DNA of 40,211 nt from an uncultured Clostridium sp. GTDB lineage: Bacteria > Bacillota > Clostridia > Lachnospirales > Lachnospiraceae. The notes under the pieces were generated by a model. It ran no database searches and had not been told where the DNA came from. It worked only from the letters and a program-made list of their open reading frames with translations. Where the stretch lies: the NCBI GenBank assembly GCA_947575275.1, contig CANPMS010000020.1:1-40211 (forward strand), written 5' to 3'. This document shows positions 33,494 through 40,211 of this stretch, in pieces. Made by a program: the position numbers and the translations under genes. Numbering within the stretch: the first letter of the stretch is position 1; every line of letters begins with the position of its first letter.

Positions 33494-33994
33494 TTACGGC
33501 AGGTACCGAATATCATCAGACCCGCGCGAAAGCCCTGTAAGGCCTGTCCGCGCCAGCTCCAGAATCTCATAATCTTCCAGAAGATTAATCAGAGCATCCA
33601 GTTTTGACTGATCCCCTGTCAGCATAACGGTCAGAGAATCCTTTCCAACGTCCACAATCGTAGCGCGAAAAATATCAGAGATGGCGCTTACTGCCTGACG
33701 CTCACTGGCGCTGGCACGCACCTTCACCATAATCAGTTCCCTGTACACGGAGCGGCCGGGTTTTAACTCTTTAATATCACGGACGTCTTCCAGCTTCCTA
33801 AGCTGTTTTTCAATCTGTTCCAGAATATTCTGGTCGCCGAAGGCCACCACCGTCATTCTGGAATAACGCTCATCCGCAGTTACACCCACTGTCAGACTCT
33901 CAATATTGTAGCCTCGGCGGCTAAACAGCCCTGCAACACGGCTCAGCACACCGGAGGTATTATCTACCAACAGTGACAACACGATTCTATCCAT
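33494..33994 (-). CDS. ilvN: Acetolactate synthase small (regulatory) subunit
   Basis: 166 aa from ATG 33994, with GGGAG 6 nt upstream. The ACT domain begins MDRIVLSLLVDNTSGVLSRVAGLFSRRGYNIESL, the standard IlvN/IlvH opening, and is followed by the C-terminal domain RELIMVKVRASASERQAVSAISDIFRATIVDVG. It gives valine feedback to the catalytic subunit. No ilvB (catalytic subunit) lies beside it, so that gene must be elsewhere. It is the first gene of an ilvN-ilvC operon. Confidence 0.93.
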   Translation of the reverse strand: MDRIVLSLLVDNTSGVLSRVAGLFSRRGYNIESLTVGVTADERYSRMTVVAFGDQNILEQIEKQLRKLEDVRDIKELKPGRSVYRELIMVKVRASASERQAVSAISDIFRATIVDVGKDSLTVMLTGDQSKLDALINLLEDYEILELARTGLTGLSRGSDDIRYLP

Positions 33995-34024
33995 GGTTTT
34001 CTCCCTTTCCATTAAGTATTTTTA

Positions 34025-34053
34025 ATCATAGCAACCCTGTTACTATTTGTCAA
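34025..34053 (-). promoter_or_regulatory. Promoter of ilvN-ilvC
   Basis: TTGACA (34048-34053), 17-bp spacer and TATGAT (34025-34030) on the minus strand. The leader before the ilvN ATG is only about 25 nt, which excludes a T-box or attenuator between this promoter and ilvN. Further upstream, a GC-rich hairpin TGCCTGC-TCTAAT-GCAGGCA (34116-34135) without a T-run follows the zip gene; its role is unclear. Confidence 0.8.
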
Positions 34054-34194
34054 CTATATAAAAGGAATGTGTACTATTCTTTATAGTTATGCTCTGCCAC
34101 CGGGGAATGCGGCGATGCCTGCTCTAATGCAGGCACGCACCGGCACATTATGTCCCACGGTCTATCAAATATTTTTCTCTGTTCTTTTTATCAT

Positions 34195-34965
34195 TTATCC
34201 CAAAGCCACATCAAGCATCATCATAATGATAAACCCCAGGGCAAACCCCATGGTTCCCATATCAGAATGCTCCCCCTGGGCAGATTCCGGAATCAGCTCC
34301 TCCACCACCACATACAGCATAGCTCCGGCCGCAAATGCCAGAAGGTAAGGAACAAGGGGCGTCAGAATCTGCGCAAGTAAAATTGTTACAAACGCACCGA
34401 TTGGTTCCACAACCCCTGATAGGGTTCCCATAGTAAATGCCTTCATTCTGGTCTCTCCCTCGCTTCTTAAGGGCAGAGAAATAATTGCACCCTCCGGGAA
34501 ATTCTGGATTGCAATTCCCAGAGTCAGCGCAAACGCACCTGCCACAGAAATCGGTGCGTTACCTGTCAGGATGCCGGCGAACGCTACCCCCACCGCCATA
34601 CCTTCCGGCAGATTGTGAAGCGTCACTGCCAGCACCAGCATGGTACTCTTTTTTAAATCACTCTTTGGTCCCTCCGGCTCCTCACTCCCCATATGAAGAT
34701 GCGGAATCAGCTTATCTAAAAGCAGGAGAAATGCCATGCCCGCTGCAAGCCCCACAGCCGCAGGAATAAACGCAAGCTTCCCCATGGATTCTGACATCTC
34801 CATCGCCGGAATCAAAAGTGACCAGACGGAAGCCGCTACCATCACCCCTGAAGCAAAACCCAGAAGCATCTTCTGAACTGCAGGCTTAATCGCATTTTTG
34901 ACAAAAAAAACACTGGCCGCTCCCATCGTTGTGCCCACGAACGGAATCAAAATACCCCAAATCAT
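34195..34965 (-). CDS. ZIP-family metal transporter
   Basis: 256 aa with about eight membrane segments. The two signature metal-site motifs are present: HNLPEG (117-122) and QNFPEG (154-159) in helices 4 and 5. A His-containing loop (PHLHMGSEEPEGP) lies between helices 3 and 4, as usual in the family. It probably imports zinc or another divalent metal. GAGGAG lies 9 nt before the ATG. It is a single gene; no metal-regulator box was recognised. Confidence 0.92.
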   Translation of the reverse strand: MIWGILIPFVGTTMGAASVFFVKNAIKPAVQKMLLGFASGVMVAASVWSLLIPAMEMSESMGKLAFIPAAVGLAAGMAFLLLLDKLIPHLHMGSEEPEGPKSDLKKSTMLVLAVTLHNLPEGMAVGVAFAGILTGNAPISVAGAFALTLGIAIQNFPEGAIISLPLRSEGETRMKAFTMGTLSGVVEPIGAFVTILLAQILTPLVPYLLAFAAGAMLYVVVEELIPESAQGEHSDMGTMGFALGFIIMMMLDVALG

Positions 34966-35079
34966 ATTGAACAGCTCCTCGCTTATGAGAATTCACCTTC
35001 TTTCGTCCCAATATTAATCTATGATTTATTTTACAAAATGCCAGCTATTAAGCAAAATTCCCATGGTTCCTATCCAATA

Positions 35080-35337
35080 TCAATAATGTCCCGCCTCATG
35101 TTCCTCATTCAGCCAGTCCACTGCTTCCCATATGCCATCCGCAGTAAAGGGAAACTCTTTGCTGTGCTTCTTCTCCTCCGGTGTCACCTCAAAATTAAAA
35201 GGCTCCGGCCAAATTACAGCCAGAATCACATTCTCTTTCTCATGCTTCATAAGCTGATAGCGCATCCCCTTGTAACTTCCCGTAAACCGGCTTTTTTTCA
35301 GAAACGGAATGGAAATATCACCGTGTAAGTCAATCAT
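35080..35337 (-). CDS. Small conserved protein of unknown function
   Basis: 85 aa from ATG 35337, with GGAG 5 nt upstream. The sequence MIDLHGDISIPFLKKSRFTG, then MRYQLMKHEKENVILAVIWPEPFNFE, looks like a compact soluble protein with good codon structure. I believe similar small proteins occur in other Lachnospiraceae but cannot name a function. It overlaps the 3' end of the VanZ-like gene by 8 bp, so the two are translated together. Confidence 0.65.
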   Translation of the reverse strand: MIDLHGDISIPFLKKSRFTGSYKGMRYQLMKHEKENVILAVIWPEPFNFEVTPEEKKHSKEFPFTADGIWEAVDWLNEEHEAGHY

Positions 35338-35881
35338 ACGTTCTCCTTCCTGCCTTGTAAACCCTGTACATACACCACCCAATCACTGTTCCCGCCGCAT
35401 TCGTCACCACATCATCAAGCTGACAATGACCGCGCTGCGTCAATAACTGGACTGTCTCAATTATTATACTGAACAGCATACCCACAGCCAGACAACAGCG
35501 CAGATCCCGAAATGTTTTTATCATTATCGGCATAAGCACTCCAAAAGGAATAAACATTAAAATATTCTCAACAAAATATGCGTCCGGCACCGCATACTGT
35601 CCCCATGTTTCCAGAAACCCCATATCTATACCTGTCCTCGACCCCGGTTCTCTGGATAATACTGTCATCTCAAAAAGTACGGTAAAATAAAGCCCGCACA
35701 AAAACAGCCCACACACAATACCCGTTTTATCTTTTCCTCTTCCCCATAATCTCATTACCAGGAAGCCAAGGGCTGATGCTAAAAGACCGATCAGCACCCC
35801 ATGAGGTATATAAGAAATGGGCTTTCTCATATCATCAGCAATACGGAACAGCAACTGTAATAATGTGTAGGTATTCTTCAT
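35330..35881 (-). CDS. VanZ-like membrane protein
   Basis: 183 aa from ATG 35881, with GAGGA 6 nt upstream. Four to five membrane segments: GVLIGLLASALGFLVM, IVCGLFLCGLYFTVLFEM, ILMFIPFGVLMPIM and LAVGMLFSIIIETVQLL. The motif ENILMFIPFGVLMPI with ETVQLLTQRGHCQLDDVVTNAAGTVIG is the VanZ-family core; VanZ itself gives low-level teicoplanin resistance, but most family members have no assigned role. It is translationally coupled to the small gene downstream. Confidence 0.88.
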   Translation of the reverse strand: MKNTYTLLQLLFRIADDMRKPISYIPHGVLIGLLASALGFLVMRLWGRGKDKTGIVCGLFLCGLYFTVLFEMTVLSREPGSRTGIDMGFLETWGQYAVPDAYFVENILMFIPFGVLMPIMIKTFRDLRCCLAVGMLFSIIIETVQLLTQRGHCQLDDVVTNAAGTVIGWCMYRVYKAGRRTYD

Positions 35882-35942
35882 ATACATTCCTCATTTCTTA
35901 GCTATATGCTTCGCACCCCGCAATTTGGCTACAATTATTACT

Positions 35943-37757
35943 TTATTTACCGTAGATTGCCTCGTACTTTGGCAACGCATAGTTAATCACACGTTTTGTT
36001 TGTGTGAAAAAGAACAGCATCCAGTCACGGCTGCTCTCATTGATACTTTCCTTATAATTTGCCCAGCCAACATAATACCAGCAGTGGATACCCACATAAG
36101 CAATCCAATGCAATCTTTCAATCTCAGTGGCAGACCTTCCAAAGTATGCCTCAAGTATTTCATCAATCTCCGGAGCATCAAAATCATACCCCGCAAGAAC
36201 ACGGCCAAAATCATAAGCTGGATCATTCCAACCCGCAAATTCCCAATCGATTACATCCAGGCTACTGTCCGTCAGAAGGCAGTTATCCTGATTAATGTCA
36301 TTATGACACATGGTCTTCTCAATACCATCTTTCTCAGTGTATTCGTAAAGCTTGCGCATTGCTTCCCATTCTTTTCTAAAAATATCAAAAAGATTGGCCT
36401 TTATCTTAGATGCTTCCCTCATTAAACGCTCTGTCTGATAAATCGGATTGTACTGGTAGTCCTTCCAGTCTTCTACCCCATAACCCAGCACATGAAATTT
36501 GCGAATCTGGCTTGCAAGAAGTTTCATAACTTCTATATCTTTATAATAGATATTATTCAGATTCTTTGCTCCTTCAACAAACCTGGAAATCTTGATGCCA
36601 CTTTCATCAATGTAAACGTATGTATTGTCTACACCCGCCTGAGCACCAATTTTCTGGGCACGAACCTCATTCTTCCGGAAAATAAAGAAGCTACTGCTTT
36701 CACCAGGATACCGGAAAATATACTTTTTTCCTCTGACCATAAAGGTAAACAGTATATTTGTCAACCCCTTCTGGAGAATGATGATATTATTAATTTCATG
36801 CTCCCTACAGTCCAGTACCTCACAAATCTTCTTGTTGATTTTTCCGCTAACATTTTCCAGAAACAAACCATCAATATTCTGAATTTCCTGAATGGAGTCA
36901 AACTCAAACAGGAAATCTGAAGAATACTCACGTACATACATATCCAGATCCTCGGCATGGCGGCTGATGAATTCCTCCCAGAAAAGAGCTGATACGCGGA
37001 AGTCGCCAATCTCCTGCTCCAAATAGCTGATTAATCTGCGCGAAAGCTCTCTGTCAATGTAAGCGTGCCCATAGATACACTCACCACTTTTCATACCACT
37101 ATACACCTCAAGAATGCGCCCAGAAACATTCTTACGAACAATCAGTTCGTTATGGGCATCCTCCTTGTAGACAGTCGCGTGATACGCATTGTATTCATAT
37201 TGACAAAACGGATTTTCCTCAAAGTAGTTGTCACAATTACAAATATAGGTGCTGCCAAGATGAGACTTTGCAATATAAAGAGAGTATACATTATTCTTCT
37301 TCAGATCCGGATTGATTTCCAATGTTACTCCCCATTTTTCTGCAAGAAAGAAGTACATCTCCTGCTTATAGCCAATAACAATAGTAATATCGTCAATGCC
37401 AGCTTCCTTTAACTGACGAATTTGACGTTCGATAAGTGTCTCTCCGTTCTTGATGAACAGACCCTTGGGCATGGAGTAAACAGACTTCGCTGAAATATCT
37501 CCGCCCCCTGCAGCGAGGATGACAGCATTATCAACTTTCAAAGCTTCAATCTCTTCCATCGCAGCCAGCGTGACTTCCCCGTCGGCAATATACCCCTTCC
37601 TTTCCAGAGACTTTATGAGATAAGAAACCTCATCTACTGATTTAAAAGCATAATAATGAACATTATCATACACAGCTGAAGCAAGTTCTTCATTTTCAGT
37701 GATTTTATCCAGTTTCAACATGGTACGGATGACTTCAAATTCCTTATAAATAATCAT
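35943..37757 (-). CDS. Fusion of wHTH-like domain, LicC-like nucleotidyltransferase and choline/ethanolamine kinase
   Basis: 604 aa. Residues 15-72 (ENEELASAVYDNVHYY ... EVSYLIKSLERKGYI ... TLAAMEEIEAL) look like a MarR-type winged helix. Residues about 77-300 are a nucleotidyltransferase (VDNAVILAAGGGDISAKSVY, MPKGLFIKNGETLIERQIRQL, CNCDNYFEENPF), as in LicC, which makes CDP-choline. From about 320 on is an APH/choline kinase fold with catalytic CHNDINQDNCLL (near 484) and VIDWEFAGWNDPAYDFG. One protein could therefore phosphorylate and activate choline or ethanolamine for surface polymer decoration. The usual R of the nucleotidyltransferase signature (GxGxR) is replaced, GGGDIS, which may be a subfamily trait. 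It starts inside the end of the cytidylyltransferase gene (14-bp overlap), with GGAG 9 nt upstream. Confidence 0.85.
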   Translation of the reverse strand: MIIYKEFEVIRTMLKLDKITENEELASAVYDNVHYYAFKSVDEVSYLIKSLERKGYIADGEVTLAAMEEIEALKVDNAVILAAGGGDISAKSVYSMPKGLFIKNGETLIERQIRQLKEAGIDDITIVIGYKQEMYFFLAEKWGVTLEINPDLKKNNVYSLYIAKSHLGSTYICNCDNYFEENPFCQYEYNAYHATVYKEDAHNELIVRKNVSGRILEVYSGMKSGECIYGHAYIDRELSRRLISYLEQEIGDFRVSALFWEEFISRHAEDLDMYVREYSSDFLFEFDSIQEIQNIDGLFLENVSGKINKKICEVLDCREHEINNIIILQKGLTNILFTFMVRGKKYIFRYPGESSSFFIFRKNEVRAQKIGAQAGVDNTYVYIDESGIKISRFVEGAKNLNNIYYKDIEVMKLLASQIRKFHVLGYGVEDWKDYQYNPIYQTERLMREASKIKANLFDIFRKEWEAMRKLYEYTEKDGIEKTMCHNDINQDNCLLTDSSLDVIDWEFAGWNDPAYDFGRVLAGYDFDAPEIDEILEAYFGRSATEIERLHWIAYVGIHCWYYVGWANYKESINESSRDWMLFFFTQTKRVINYALPKYEAIYGK

Positions 37758-38493
37758 TGCAAATATCTCCTTTACTGGCTTCCTTTTCCCGTTTTTCTTT
37801 CAACAGTAGGAGACCTTCAAATCTCTCCAGGTCTTCTTTAGTTGTAATCTTGAAATTGTGACCGTTGCTTTTAGAAAACCAAATCCGTTTTCCTAGTGCA
37901 AAGTATAGGGATGTGGTGTGAGGTTCCACAGCCTCAAGTATTCCTTTTCTTCTCGCCTCTTCATAGTTTTCGCACAACTCTCCGAACTTGAATGTCCAAG
38001 GATTACTGAATCCCTTGATCGTTTCACGGATTAAATTCGTAGTGGAACTGTACTCATCATCTTTAATGCAGGTACACAGTACGGAGTCTTCTGCTGATAT
38101 TGCATTGCCATGCTCCTCACAAACCCGTATACTGTCATTTACAATGTCCTCCGTAGTCATTGGAGAAACACCGAAACTGATAATGACTATATCTTCCGGA
38201 TTAATCTTTCCTTTCAAGTTATAAATCCCTCGCATGGTCGACTCCTGGAAGGTTAAACCACCCTCGATAACCCACTTCGCCTTGGCAATACCGTACCTTT
38301 CAACCATACGCTGAGTTTCTTCAAGCCAATCCTTATGGCAAACAATCTCAATTGCATCTATGTTTTGATTACTCTCAAACATCTCAAGAGTGTATGCCAG
38401 AATCGGTTTCCCCATTATTTCTATAAACTGCTTTGGAATATTTGCTCCAACTCTGCTTCCTGTCCCTCCCGCAAGAATAATTGCTATATTCAT
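37744..38493 (-). CDS. IspD/TarI-like cytidylyltransferase
   Basis: 249 aa from ATG 38493 (MNIAIILAGGTGSRVG); the frame is open to 38505. The CTP-binding signature AGGTGSRVGANIPKQF is intact, with Lys at residue 21. The second canonical motif (HDAARP of IspD) reads SFGVSP (106-111), a variant also seen, as I recall, in a clostridial TarI-like subfamily. Since the next gene carries LicC/choline kinase domains, a role in making a CDP-alcohol (ribitol, glycerol or choline type) for teichoic-acid-like polymers is more likely than isoprenoid synthesis. First gene of the operon, reading from the promoter near 38555-38583. Confidence 0.82.
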   Translation of the reverse strand: MNIAIILAGGTGSRVGANIPKQFIEIMGKPILAYTLEMFESNQNIDAIEIVCHKDWLEETQRMVERYGIAKAKWVIEGGLTFQESTMRGIYNLKGKINPEDIVIISFGVSPMTTEDIVNDSIRVCEEHGNAISAEDSVLCTCIKDDEYSSTTNLIRETIKGFSNPWTFKFGELCENYEEARRKGILEAVEPHTTSLYFALGKRIWFSKSNGHNFKITTKEDLERFEGLLLLKEKREKEASKGDICNDYL

Positions 38494-38554
38494 TGCCTTA
38501 TCCATCCTTTACTGAAATCATAGCCATAAAATGACTTTCCCTATAATATTTTAT

Positions 38555-38583
38555 ATATTATCATATGGTTTCTATTTTATCAA
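38555..38583 (-). promoter_or_regulatory. Candidate promoter of the cytidylyltransferase-choline kinase operon
   Basis: TTGATA (38578-38583), 17-bp spacer and TAATAT (38555-38560) on the minus strand. It stands 62 bp upstream of the first ATG. Confidence 0.5.
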
Positions 38584-38611
38584 CATATAGCCAATAATTT
38601 TCCTGATATTT

Positions 38612-38625
38612 TGTGAAATTTCACA
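38612..38625. promoter_or_regulatory. 14-bp perfect palindrome, candidate operator
   Basis: TGTGAAATTTCACA is fully self-complementary and lies between the two divergent -35 boxes: 28 bp from the minus-strand -35 and 10 bp from the plus-strand one. Its position suits a site bound by the XRE-type protein encoded next to it. Confidence 0.6.
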
Positions 38626-38635
38626 TATTTATCCC

Positions 38636-38664
38636 TTGAAAATCACTTTATGTTGATTTATAAT
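38636..38664 (+). promoter_or_regulatory. Promoter of the XRE-IspD-like gene
   Basis: TTGAAA (38636-38641), 17-bp spacer and perfect TATAAT (38659-38664). The leader is about 75 nt. One copy of the 12-bp repeat AATCACTTTATG lies within the spacer, so a bound repressor would block RNA polymerase. Confidence 0.75.
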
Positions 38665-38724
38665 AACTTATGTGACATGTATGCTGGTATAGGTATTACA
38701 GCCACACGAAATAATCACTTTATG
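38641..38724 (+). repeat. 12-bp direct repeat AATCACTTTATG, two copies
   Basis: Identical copies occur at 38641-38652 (inside the promoter) and 38713-38724 (in the leader, 20 bp before the ATG), exactly 72 bp apart, close to seven helical turns. This suggests a pair of operator sites bridged by one regulator. Confidence 0.6.
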
Positions 38725-38744
38725 AAGCAGGGAGATAGAATACC

Positions 38745-39716
38745 ATGTCAGTTGGTGCTAATATAAAAAAGCGTCGCTTTGAACTTAGAATGTCGCAGCA
38801 GGATCTCGCTGATGCAATGGGCTATAAAACCCGGTCTACGATTGCAAAAATAGAATCTGGAGAAAACGATGTTTCTCAAAAGAAATTGCAGCGGTTAGCA
38901 GAAGTACTGGATACAAGCGCCGAATCACTGATTAGTGGATATGAAGTACCACCGTGTACTTCTTTTCAGTCTTTCCAGTGTGTACAATCACAACATCTCA
39001 CCTTTTCAGAATCAGAAAATAAAACAGTTGTGATAATCCTAGCTGGAGGAAAATCAGTAAGAAACTGCCAGAACATACCCAACCAATTTTTGAACATTTT
39101 AGGGAAGCCTGTCATTATATATACTCTGGAGGCATATCAGAATCACCCCGCTATCAATGATATTTATATTGTCTGTCTTAAAGGCTGGGAACAAATTGTA
39201 AGAGCATACGCTGAAAAATACCACATTACCAAACTGCGTGGGCTTATTCCGGCTGCGTCCAGTGGTATTCTCTCCGTTGAAAATGGACTGAATTTCGTTA
39301 AAGAGCAATACCAGGATGATGATATAGTTGTTTTTCAGGAGTCCACCCGCCCAATGGTTCGTGTTGAAATGATCTCAAAATTGCTCCAGACCTGCTATGA
39401 AAACGGCAGTGCTAATATCTGCCGATTTATGAAGGATTATGTGCAATTCACATATATTGATAACAAAGCCACCTATATTGACAGAAACACCATTGTAGAT
39501 CTACAATCGCCAGAGGCATATAAATTCTCTGTGATTAAGTCTGTATTTAGAGCTGCAAAAAAACAGCAGTTCTCTTTAACAGAGTCCTGCTGTGCTATGC
39601 TTATGTATCATTTGGGTTATAAAATAAACTTCATTGAAGGCAGTGTGAACAACATGAAAATTATCCGCCAGGAGGATATTGCTATTTTTACTGCTTTATT
39701 GAAAGGAATCGATTAA
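38745..39716 (+). CDS. XRE helix-turn-helix protein fused to a degenerate IspD-like cytidylyltransferase domain
   Basis: 323 aa; GGGAG lies 10 nt before the ATG. Residues 6-65 are an XRE-type HTH (IKKRRFELRMSQQDLADAMG, then STIAKIESGENDVSQKKLQRLAEVL). After a linker (66-92), residues 94-320 follow the IspD fold (VVIILAGGKSVRNCQNIPNQ). Key positions are changed: the loop GTGSR...PKQF of active enzymes reads GKSVR...PNQF, so the CTP-binding Gly and Lys (residue 113 is Asn) are lost; the GG-x-x-RQ-x-S motif is reduced to PAASSGILSVENGL; and HDAARP reads FQESTRP (197-203). This suggests a pseudo-enzyme that still binds a nucleotide or CDP-alcohol and controls DNA binding. It is divergent from a real cytidylyltransferase gene of the same family. 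Confidence 0.87.
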   Translation: MSVGANIKKRRFELRMSQQDLADAMGYKTRSTIAKIESGENDVSQKKLQRLAEVLDTSAESLISGYEVPPCTSFQSFQCVQSQHLTFSESENKTVVIILAGGKSVRNCQNIPNQFLNILGKPVIIYTLEAYQNHPAINDIYIVCLKGWEQIVRAYAEKYHITKLRGLIPAASSGILSVENGLNFVKEQYQDDDIVVFQESTRPMVRVEMISKLLQTCYENGSANICRFMKDYVQFTYIDNKATYIDRNTIVDLQSPEAYKFSVIKSVFRAAKKQQFSLTESCCAMLMYHLGYKINFIEGSVNNMKIIRQEDIAIFTALLKGID

Positions 39717-39747
39717 AGTGTTGTGATCAAGCATTTTTGTAACACTT
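39716..39747 (+). terminator. Inverted repeat after the XRE-IspD-like gene
   Basis: AAGTGTT (39716-39722) and AACACTT (39741-39747) form a 7-bp inverted repeat with an 18-nt loop, just past the stop. There is no T-run, so it may instead be related to the end of the adjacent IS element. Confidence 0.3.
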
Positions 39748-39773
39748 GTGGCTAAAAAATATCGCTTTGCTTT

Positions 39774-40211
39774 TCATGATGCGATACGTGCCTGATAAGA
39801 TGTACGGTATCTGTTAAAACTATGGGGACGGACATAGTTATAGCTGACGTAGACAAATTCTTCTACTGTCTGATACAGCGCTTCCTCCGTTTGGAATTTG
39901 TACAGATTCGTGCATTCATTTTTTAATGTGTTGAAGTATCTTTCCATCGACGCATTGTCGTATGGATACCCGGCTTTGCTCATACTCTGGGTGACATGGA
40001 CAGATTCGCAGAATTCTACGAATGCTTTTGAAGTATACTGTGAGCCCTGATCGCTGTGCAGGAGCAGCTCCCCTTTGACTGCCGGCTGTGAATCCAGTGC
40101 TTTTTGCAGTGTACGGATTGCAAGGTCACTTGTGATGTGACGATCTGTGATGCTGGCAGAGTGTATGAAGAAAAGTCTGTAAATTCAGATCTTCTATGAT
40201 AATGATTGGGG
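39774..40211 (-). mobile_element. IS3-family transposase OrfB (integrase core), 3' part, cut by the window edge
   Basis: The frame from 40184 down to 39774 reads ITDRHITSDLAIRTLQKALD, ELLLHSDQGSQYTSKAFVEF, MSKAGYPYDNASMERYFNTL and VEEFVYVSYNYVRPH, the rve core of IS3/IS150-type OrfB; D of HSDQGSQY and E of MERYFNTLKNE are the last two residues of the DDE triad. An in-frame TGA at 40185-40187 interrupts the frame where the homology should continue upstream, so the gene may be frameshifted there, but the window ends 24 bp later. No terminal inverted repeat could be defined. Confidence 0.82.

Noticed and set aside
34013..34194. T-box or amino-acid attenuator before ilvN
   Set aside because: The promoter at 34025-34053 leaves only about 25 nt of leader, and the T-box TGGNACCGCG-type sequence is absent.
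38745..39716. A plain IspD enzyme with a chance N-terminal extension
   Set aside because: Residues 6-65 form a full XRE helix-turn-helix, and the catalytic loop lacks the residues needed for activity.

Overview
The window looks like a chromosomal segment of a spore-forming Firmicute of the class Clostridia, most likely a Lachnospiraceae (Clostridium cluster XIVa) gut anaerobe. This rests on gene content: sigK, a SleB-type cell-wall hydrolase, catalytic plus zinc-binding aspartate transcarbamoylase subunits, ATP-type PEP carboxykinase, short-form LeuC/LeuD pairs, a purine operon with a PurO-type cyclohydrolase, and strong AGGAGG ribosome sites. The species cannot be fixed from the sequence alone.

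Layout. (1) 1-9966: a complete type I-E CRISPR-Cas locus on the minus strand, in the order cas3, cse1, cse2, cas7e, cas5e, cas6e, cas1, cas2-dnaQ, array. Cas2 is fused to a DnaQ-like exonuclease. cas1 is broken by a single in-frame TGA, and the two spacers visible next to the leader are identical, so interference genes look intact while adaptation is doubtful. (2) 10062-14347: the sporulation sigma gene sigK, split by a compact (about 3.66 kb) skin-like element. The element carries a large serine recombinase, two paralogous lipoproteins and one small gene. Precise excision across a short shared core restores a 207-codon sigK frame. (3) 14431-18477: hflC, hflK, a stand-alone AICAR formyltransferase and a PurO-type IMP cyclohydrolase, preceded by a promoter, a ZTP (pfl) riboswitch and an overlapping intrinsic terminator. 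(4) 18490-22377: a three-gene MacB-like ABC operon (ATPase, exported CARDB-like protein, FtsX-type permease). (5) 22582-27377: pyrB-pyrI on the plus strand, then carD, pckA and a SleB-like hydrolase on the minus strand. (6) 27676-34053: two tandem leuC/leuD-type dehydratase pairs controlled from a LysR-type divergent promoter with a perfect 20-bp palindrome, then ilvN-ilvC. (7) 34195-35881: ZIP transporter, a small conserved protein and a VanZ-like protein. (8) 35943-39716: a phosphocholine-type surface-decoration locus, made of a wHTH-like/nucleotidyltransferase/choline-kinase fusion and an IspD/TarI-like cytidylyltransferase, read divergently from an XRE-HTH protein fused to a degenerate IspD-like domain. 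(9) 39774-40211: a truncated IS3-family transposase at the right edge.

The two strongest leads are the mini-skin element in sigK, which is a developmentally programmed rearrangement by family analogy, and the XRE/IspD-like pseudo-enzyme regulator. The latter sits across a promoter region with a 14-bp perfect palindrome and a 12-bp direct repeat, suggesting a nucleotide- or CDP-alcohol-sensing repressor of the adjacent cytidylyltransferase/choline kinase genes. All function statements come from motif reading; no database search was possible.
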